NCBI GenBank assembly: GCA_015039365.1
Contig: WION01000004.1
Location: 992,001 to 1,056,000, forward strand
Direction of reading: 5' to 3'
Length of the DNA: 64,000 bases
Source: Amanita rubescens
Lineage: Eukaryota; Basidiomycota; Agaricomycetes; Agaricales; Amanitaceae
Position 1 is the first letter of the stretch. Each line of letters starts with the position of its first letter. The notes beneath the pieces were generated by a model, which ran no database searches, was not told the origin of the DNA, and saw nothing but the letters and a program-made list of their open reading frames with translations. Positions 57,256 to 64,000 of this stretch are shown here, in pieces. Made by a program: the position numbers and the translations under genes.

Positions 57256-60183
57256 ATGCCTCGTGATGACCGCTCTCAGTCTGCAACATCTCTTGCATCG
57301 TCTCAGGTTTCAAATGGCTCAGGAAATCGTCGATTAAATGACAAGCAGAAGCTAGAAGAAATCCTTCAGCTATTATCACACTTTCGCTGGACTCTGTCAA
57401 CTTTTCTGATGGTCCTCTTCCGCTTTCAGAAGGTGGGAGCCAATGGGCAGCCTTCGCCAGTCGAGCGAAGCGTCTTGCATCAAAGGATGTTAACGGCCAT
57501 GCTTGATGGCACTACTAGTACTCATTTCGGCGAAATTCTGGAATTGATCTATCAAAATGCTCAGGATACAAGTTATAGGCGAGACGATAACACTATACCT
57601 TCAAATGGACTATTCTCGGTTGTGCATTCAGTTGCCGAGATCAAGCATTCTCAGCCGGCAATGGTTACCTGGGCTGTCCAGCTCATTTCAGCCCTTGTTG
57701 CAGATGAGAGCAGCGCAATGATTGACAAGAAAACTGGCTTACATCTTCGGGCTCAAGCAAAGGAGGGTAGTCGGTCTTGGGACTATCGAGCTACCTGGGA
57801 CGCTATCGATGCTTTTAGTATGAAAAAACTTCAAGATACATCACGCGCTCACGCACCTATCATGTGGCATTTGATGTCCGCATACATTGCTCGCCCGAAC
57901 ACTGAAGATACCCCGCAAGGTGCTATTAAACGTTATCGGCCCCAATCTATTGTGTGTTGTTAATACCGTCCCAGTAATTAAGCAAAAACTTACTGTTTAT
58001 GATAGGTATGCACGAGCGCATTGATGTCAATGACATTTAGCCGCTCAAACCGTGCCAGCCTTTACTCCTTATGTAGAGGAGTCTGGTTGTTTGCTGTGAA
58101 GGCGCACCATTCGGTTTTCCGGGTCGAGAGCCGCTTGGGACAATCCGTTGCCTATTCAACAGTCTATGAGGCGCTTCGATCAATGGCAAATCATAAAATG
58201 AAGGATCTTCAAGTTGCTGCCCGTGCTGGCTCCGGTCGTCATTTCATAGTTGTGAGCGACAATATTCAAGTTTACTTGCGGCAGCGAGACCATCGTATTG
58301 GTCGGGAAAACAAAATGTCAAAAGGTTTAGCGGGAACAGCCGTTGAAATGGAAGATATCTCACCAGAGGCTTTTGACCTTGCTGAGCTTACTCGTCGTCA
58401 AGCGCTTCAGGAACGGAAGACAATTTCTGTTGATATGATACTCGAAGACATTGACTGGGAACATCTCGAGCATGCTGGGATGATTCAGTTCCTTCAGGCG
58501 CTCATTCACTTCGTTCCTGGGCTCACTTGCTATGAAAAGGAACTTAAAGGATTCCGTAGTCAGCTGCTATGCAAGAATCAATTGCCACCAGACCGACGTA
58601 CCAATATTATCCCACTCGCATCCAACAGCTGTGACGAAATTCTCATTCAGGAGTTCAAACAAGGAGTTCTGGACTTTTTATCAGTACAGATGGGCGTCAA
58701 CACAGAAAACTTGGGAAATCAATTACGGATTTTCTCTGGTGATGGCAAAACTTTCGATCAGCTACTCCGTCTTCGAAAGTATCTTGTTGCTGAGGAAGGC
58801 GATTTTGAATCATTCCGCTGGCTAGTCCCGCTTCTAGAGCTATGGCATACCAAATGGACAGACTTGAGCCGTGTTATCCGTGCTCATTGGGGAAAAGATA
58901 CCGACCCTTCAGCACTTGCATCTGCAGCTCGTATTGCCGAATGTCCTACTCCTGTCGACTTGAAAAAGGTCGATTTTTATGATGGCGTTCACATTCTTGA
59001 CCTAGTCCTCGATGCACATATTCTGAACTGTTGGGAAAACCATTTCAATACAGAAGACCTTACGCGCTTATTCAAAAAGCCCGAAGACTTACCAACATTC
59101 GACTCCTTGGTAAAAGCTGCTTATCTACTTGTTCGTCGGCATGCGACCACTCAGGCTCACGAGCGCGCGCTCCGGCCAACTGCAGATAATCTCAATTCTC
59201 CACCTGTTGGTTCAGTCTGGATACAAGGACAAACAGAAGGCGAGGATGCGGAGATGATGGAAGACAAATCAAAAGATGGAGATCAAAATGACAAGGATAC
59301 TCACGCAGATGACTTGGGGAATGAGCTGCCTCCCCTTGACTTGCCGTCCATGACTCGAGAAGATGCAGATATTACATTGGCGAACACAACCTTGTTCATG
59401 CGGAATGCTATCTGGTGGCGCGAGATGTGTACCGCTGTGGCTGCGGGTGATACAGGACGGGTCTGGGAGATCCTCAAGATCTGGATCTTCACATTTGCTG
59501 GCAGCGGGAATCATTTCTATACGCAATACCTGCTTGAACTCTATTGCAATTTCAAATGGGAGTTCTCACCAGCACTTCGTCAAGCTATCCTCAACAACTG
59601 GTTGGTGAATCTACATGGGAAAGACGGCGAATGGATCGAGATGGACCTGATGCAAGAACACTTCAATTTCTGGCTTGAGGACATGGCGCAGCACAAGGGA
59701 AAAGATTTTGACGAACCTTTCTATCGATCAATACTCTCAACGAACGTGCATCATTTCATGCGGCTGAAAGATGAGATGGAGGAATGTGTTTCCCTCGAGA
59801 GCCGAAGCAAGCGTCATTCTGCGCCGACCATAAACAATGAATTACGAGCACTGATGAAGCACTTCCGCAATCAAGAAGTGAACAAATACCGTGCTGGCCG
59901 AGACGAGGGTTTTTACGCTACCGATGACTTCACCCGTGGACTTGAGAAGTTGAAGAAAGGCAAACTGAACAGTTATATTACGAAGAGCTGCTCCTATTCT
60001 GACATTCTTGGCATGCAACAAAGTACGGAAGAAAGCAACCTGCAAAACACTGAAGATGACGATCAGCTTGATGAAACGATGGATGAAGAGCTGGAAACCA
60101 ACAATTCACCTCCTCCCCATATTATCACTTCGAATGGTGAACTATGCTTAGTAACACCAATTAGACGTGGTACAGATATCTGA
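57256..60183 (+). CDS. DUF6589-family protein
   Basis: Two exons: 57256-57951 and 58006-60183 (957 aa). The 54-nt intron joins RPQSI to VCTSALMSMTFSRSNRAS. Seen: a Ser-rich N-terminus, a helical region (LNDKQKLEEILQLLSHFRW), FVVSDNIQVYLRQRDHRIG, the acidic motif SGDGKTFDQLLRLRKYL, LELWHTKWTDLSRVIRAHWG, WREMCTAVAAGDTGRVWEILKIWIFTFAGSGNHFYTQYLLELYCNFKWE and NNWLVNLHGKDGEWIEMDLMQEHFNFWLEDM, then an acidic tail. The SDN, SGDG and GxxNFYTxE-like positions hold conserved acidic residues and suggest a nuclease/transposase-like core, but that is inference. It is long and intact, with no frame damage. Confidence 0.85.
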
Positions 60184-60280
60184 TATTTCTTATCCGTACC
60201 ATTTCTTAAACGTTTATTACTGGTATTTATGTCATCTTCGAGCGTGCGCTTGAGACTCGATAAGGCAGGGAGCCGGATTT

Positions 60281-61989
60281 TCAGAGACTGTGAGGCCTGT
60301 GATGGTGCAGAACGTCGCCTGACCAGAAAACGTGACTAGAACACAATCGGGCAAAGGCCGTGTCCTTGAGAGCCCAGCGTTTGTCTGCAAAGTCGTTGAG
60401 CCATGCAGTGGCATGCTGCCGATAATCTTTGACGAGGGGTGGAGCGAAGAATGCCGGTCCGAACACCTTCTGCTTCTCAACGACGTGCTCAGGCTTGATT
60501 GAATTCTTTAAGAGTGCAGGAGAAGGGAAACGGTTGTCAGAAATTGGTTCACATGATGAACAAGGAAGACAACGTTGAGCTTCGACACAGGGGAGATGGG
60601 ACTTGTCACCAGGATTACCGAATATGATGTTCTTTGACACCTCAAGGCATGTCTTACTAAAATACGCATGCAAGAAGGCCTTCAAATTTTCATCAATCTC
60701 GCGTTTGGTTCGCATAGCCTTGGTGGTCTTTGTCTTTGGGTTGTCTTTAAATAGTGCGCTGAGAACCGATGGCTCGACGAACGTCCAACCATATGATTCT
60801 GACTGAAGGTCACGACCGGCTCGGCCATTCTGTTGGACAAGAGCTTCTAGTGTGTCGGGGAGACCAAGATTTATTGAATGTGTGATGTTCTTGATGTTCA
60901 TACCCATGCCAAATGCAATGGTCGCAACAATGACAGACGTGTTGACATTATTGCGGAAAAGTTCGAGAGTATGTGCGTTGTAGGATGCGGACGTCATGGA
61001 GTTCCATAGGCGAACATTCTTTAGCCGCTCTGCACCTGGAGGATATTGCCGCCAACCGTACATTGCAACACGGAACCCTAGATCAATTGTACTGCAGTAG
61101 ATGACGGCCTTAATGCCCGGCTGAAAGACAAAGTTGATGTCGGGGAATGTATGGGTATTGAGGCTATGAGACAACTCCATGACAATGGTGCGAACATTTG
61201 GCCGCTCAGATGACAAGCGCACGCAGTGAAAGCCCTCGTCCTTGAGTTGTAAGGCTTCTAGCAATGCATAGAAGTCTTTTCCAGGCGTAAGGGTAGCAGT
61301 AACAGCAATGCGCGCAACGTGGGATGGCAAGCGCTTGTGCAGACTACCTATTTGACGATACGCAACTCGGAAATCACGTCCCCAAGGCACAAGAACATGC
61401 GCCTCATCGATACCCAGCAATACGAGACTTTCCCTGAACTGCACATCGCGTATAAGATGATCAAACTCGCGGGAAATGAGGCGTTCCGCCGAGACAAAGA
61501 TAATAGACCATTGACCACGTCGTATTTCGTTGTAAAGGTCTCGGCCTTCATTTGATGCATCAGCAAGGGTCTTTGCACTCAAAGAGATGGATGAGAGACC
61601 AAATTCTTGCATTTCACGGGCCTTACATAGAAATTCAGCCAATATTCACAGAAGATATGATTTGAACGCACATGATTGTTTCCGAGCTCAATTAGAGGTG
61701 TGACAACAAGGGCAATAGGGTTTAGTGGAGGTTGAGGGATGTAAGGACGTGGATTGCGAATGAGATCTTGCATGATAAGGATAGGGCCAAAGAAAGCCGC
61801 AGTTTTTCCGCCTCCAGTCGAGGCAACGAGCACGACGGGCTTTCTCGCGAGAGTCTGGACCCAGCAGTCAAGCTGAAATTGTCGAGGGCCAGACTGCCAC
61901 TGTGGTATACATTTCTCGATGATTTCGCGCGCAACGGTACGGCCTTCAAGCGTTGTCCACGACCATGAGGCCGTATGGGTCGAGCTCAT
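60281..61989 (-). CDS. RecQ-like DEAH superfamily 2 helicase of the TIR element
   Basis: Two exons: 61672-61989 and 60281-61621 (552 aa). Seen: motif I VASTGGGKTAAFFGP, VTPLIELGNNH, FVSAERL, DEAH box (GIDEAHVLVPWG), motif III VTATLTPGKD, KAVIYCST, IVATIAFGMGMN, and motif VI QNGRAGRD. The RQFQLDCW motif 0 near the N-terminus fits RecQ. After the helicase core is a Cys-rich part (CVEAQRCLPCSSC) like the RecQ zinc region. HRDC and RQC winged-helix parts are not evident, so it is shorter than cellular RecQ/Sgs1. It converges on the DUF6589 gene with 97 bp between stops and is intact. Confidence 0.87.
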
Positions 61990-62032
61990 GACAGAAAGCG
62001 TCCAATAATAGTAACACTACCAAAACGAGCTA

Positions 62033-62120
62033 CACGTGATGCCTTACATAATGCGAAGATGATCGAAATCGCCGGCCGAACGCCGTAAGTGGACCCACCC
62101 TGCCAAAGCCCGGGAAATCG
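62033..62120 (-). repeat. Right terminal inverted repeat
   Basis: On the minus strand it starts CGATTTCCCG, has the same 14-mer core at 62087-62100, CGGCCGG, and ATCACGTG at 62033-62040. The first 34 positions match the left repeat at 26 sites without gaps. It ends 41 bp before the mS35 start codon. Confidence 0.75.
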
Positions 62121-62160
62121 AAAGAGACTACCTGTTTACTACAGTTTATACAAACTCGGG

Positions 62161-63039
62161 ATGGCTTTCACCCTTGCTCGTCTAACGCGCTCAGTAGCAA
62201 GGCATCGTCCCTCACCTTTCGCATGCAGGCATTTTTCGCCGTCTGCGACCACTCTTGTGCAGCGCTCCAAGCTTGACGAGGCGTTCAGCCACGAGGATGC
62301 ATTCGACCTAGTTGACGATGACTTTGACGGCGATGACACTTCGTCTGCTGGTCATCTCATGCTAATGGATCAGCGCCAAACTCTACACTATCTGCGCCTA
62401 ATTGAACACGAGATGCCAAAACTTGTTGGTAAGTCCCGCTCGCTTTTTTACGTACTCTTACTGACACCGTTTTACCCTCATAGCATTCAGAAAACCTTTC
62501 GTACCCCCTACTTTGAAGACGCCTGTTGTCGTTCGTTCCATCGAGTATGCTGGAGAAGAGCATCCCGCAGCAGCAAAACGCGTCATTGTTGTTCCTGTGG
62601 ACCAACTGCCGCTTACAGGTGAAGACGCTATCCACAAGTTGAAGCTCTTGGCGGGGCCAAGATGGACACCTAATCCTCCCGCTGATGCTGGAGTTAGTAG
62701 TCTAGACAATTGGGGCAACGGGTATATCAAGATATCCTGCGAAGATTTTCCAAAGCCTGCTCAAAATCTCAAGTGGGCAAGTGATGCTCTTGATCGACTG
62801 GTGGCAGAAGCAGAGGTAAGTCATCGTGATGATTTATTTTCCGAGGCCTTTGCTGACTATCGGAGCAGCGGTCTAATGAGGACTTTCGCGATGTGCCATT
62901 AGACATGCGACATGTGTATTCAAAAGCGCGGAAAGCGAAGAAGGGAGAACATTTGCGCGACCGGGTACTCGGGAGACCGACGTTAGCTGATTTTCCTCAG
63001 GAATGGCTACCGCCTAGTACTTCTGAATCTGTGTCCTAG
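62161..63039 (+). CDS. RSM24: Mitochondrial small-subunit ribosomal protein mS35
   Basis: Three exons: 62161-62428, 62484-62815, 62869-63039 (256 aa). N-terminal mitochondrial presequence (MAFTLARLTRSVARHRPSPF). Seen: the mS35 domain with LPLTGEDAIHKLKLLAGPRWTPNPPADAGV, NWGNGYIKISCEDFPKPAQNLKWASDALDRLVAEAE and DVPLDMRHVYSKARKAKKGEH. The start is 41 bp from the right end of the TIR element, so the insertion may have replaced or altered its promoter. All joins are in frame. Confidence 0.9.
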
Positions 63040-63539
63040 ACTTGGCTCAATAGACTCTCCCTTTTTTCTGCGTGGAACTCGACAATATTGATCGTCTTTC
63101 TCTCCGTCAATTAGCTGTGCGTGATTTCAAAGCGTCGGTTGAAAGCCATCAGTCCGAGTGATCCGAGAAGGCCCAATTAGTACAAGAAACGACGGACGGC
63201 TTAACAGAGACGTGCAGGCATACTTACACGTTCATCGTCCCTGTTGGTGGTATAGTGAGGCAAAAGAGCGTGAGTTGCACAACTGGTGAATTATCAAAGG
63301 TCAAATTGTGATAATAGGAAAATATCTTTGTTCGTCAGATGCTAACGCCTTTGTTTGCAGCTTAGACATCTTAAAGCAGTCCAAATTGCAATGACCACCG
63401 CATCAATAGATGCAGGCCACACTATTACGCCATGGAATGATAAATAACAGACGGTAAATGTCGTGTCAACTTAATACCCTGCGACTGCCCGCCCGCCCGC
63501 CCTACCTATCTACATAACGCCCTCTCTACTACTTTATCC
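63040..63539. other. Intergenic region, nothing identified
   Basis: 500 bp with short pyrimidine-rich stretches (63,487-63,530, CCCGCCCGCC then CTACCTATCTAC), probably promoter/leader of the following small ORF. No RNA gene recognised. Confidence 0.4.
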
Positions 63540-63878
63540 ATGGAATCAGCTGATGCCAGAACGGCACTTCTATCAATATACCTGTCCCGAAACGCACGGA
63601 CACACGAATCAGGAAACAAGTCGGTTCCGTCATCACCTCATAGAACCAAAAGGCGAAGGGCGGGTCATACGTCGAGATCGCAGCCTGGCTCTGATCGGTT
63701 CTTCGGCGGGGGAAGAACGATATATGGCGTATCAGATACACACCTGACAGAAGGATTCGGAGCCACATGGATATCGGGGAAGGGGGAGGAAGGGCGGGTG
63801 GGGTGGGAGGCAGCGGATGAGATGTTCCTAGAGTATATTAATATCGAACAGTGCAGCGAGGATGCCGCCATGTTGTAG
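63540..63878 (+). CDS. Small hypothetical protein
   Basis: 112-codon single-exon frame starting after a pyrimidine-rich leader. N-terminal MESADARTALLSIYLSRNART, a basic centre (PHRTKRRRAGHTSR), then GGGRTIYGVSDTHL, WISGKGEEGRVGWEAADEMFLEYINIEQ. No family recognised, no signal peptide or TM segment. The ordered C-terminal half and the leader make it better than a random frame, but it could extend by splicing beyond 63,878. Confidence 0.4.
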   Translation: MESADARTALLSIYLSRNARTHESGNKSVPSSPHRTKRRRAGHTSRSQPGSDRFFGGGRTIYGVSDTHLTEGFGATWISGKGEEGRVGWEAADEMFLEYINIEQCSEDAAML

Positions 63879-64000
63879 TATGTATCTATAGAAATCATGA
63901 AATCGCACGAAAACACACTGTAAACACGTGTGGGGCGGGCCCCATGCTAACAATGAAGCAACCGAAACACAAGTTATCCTGGGTAAAGTTAGCGTAATAT

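Larger units (their letters stand above)
57058..62120. mobile_element. 5.06-kb TIR element carrying DUF6589 and RecQ-like helicase genes
   Basis: Two convergent genes, DUF6589 protein (+) and RecQ-like helicase (-), are bracketed by imperfect inverted repeats at 57058-57142 and 62033-62120. Both ends begin CGATTT, and 20 bases in both carry the identical 14-mer GGGTGGGTCCACTT. CGGCCGG and ATCACGTG follow at nearly the same distances. The unit lies between the divergently placed starts of UPF0587 and mS35. Without it those starts would be about 230 bp apart, similar to other divergent pairs here. I found no clear target-site duplication. DUF6589 genes are abundant in Agaricomycetes. Mobility is inferred from structure only. 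Confidence 0.7.

Noticed and set aside
1..64000. tRNA, rRNA, CRISPR or telomeric repeats
   Set aside because: I looked for GTTCRANNC-type tRNA arms, regular spaced repeats and TTAGGG-type arrays and saw none that hold up; small RNAs without strong sequence signatures could still be missed.

Overview
The window looks like nuclear DNA of a filamentous basidiomycete, most likely an Agaricomycete. Genes are dense and broken by many short introns of about 45-105 bp with GT..CTRAY..AG signals. Conserved proteins read with the standard code. The set includes a cytochrome b5-fused sphingolipid-type desaturase, an NADPH oxidase, a Cas1p-type capsule/glycan O-acetyltransferase and a DUF6589 protein, a combination typical of mushroom-forming fungi. 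About 30 protein genes are supported. I saw no rRNA, tRNA or CRISPR array.

Layout. 1-10 kb: mitochondrial uL4 (partial), RAD51, 3-phosphoglycerate dehydrogenase (SER3) divergent from HIS7, a Pal1-like protein divergent from the desaturase, and ribosomal protein eL13. 10-17.5 kb: a disordered protein, two tandem paralogous signal-peptide/single-TM proteins, and a small conserved protein of unknown function. 17.5-26 kb: TAF5 divergent from MAD2, NADPH oxidase, and a MAPKKK-like kinase with unusual domain order. 26-40 kb: Nup155/Nup170, a RING-CH membrane E3, a mitochondrial carrier, a REX4-like protein lacking catalytic residues, a damaged hypothetical gene, a mitochondrial PPR-like protein and the proteasome tether STS1. 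40-56 kb: Cas1p-type acyltransferase, rhomboid protease, ankyrin-DIL protein, RRP15, GID8 and a canonical BCK1-type MAPKKK. 56-64 kb: a UPF0587/CZIB-like zinc protein, a 5.06 kb terminal-inverted-repeat element carrying a DUF6589 gene and a RecQ-like helicase, mitochondrial mS35, and a small hypothetical gene.

Most genes are housekeeping functions (DNA repair, amino-acid synthesis, transcription, checkpoint, nuclear pore, mitochondrial translation, ribosome assembly, cell-wall signalling). Many lie in head-to-head pairs separated by only 63-154 bp, so shared promoters are likely.

Four things stand out. (1) The DUF6589 + RecQ pair is bounded by imperfect inverted repeats that share an identical 14-bp core, and it sits inside what would otherwise be a short divergent promoter. 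(2) The kinase at 23.8-26.2 kb carries its BCK1-like regulatory region after the kinase domain, as if circularly permuted relative to the BCK1-type gene 25 kb away. (3) At least twelve conserved coding stretches in seven genes are interrupted by apparent single-base shifts, almost all +1. Consensus error is the likeliest cause, but the bias deserves a check. (4) A REX4-family gene has lost its first catalytic motif. Exon coordinates were worked out by eye from splice signals and protein continuity.
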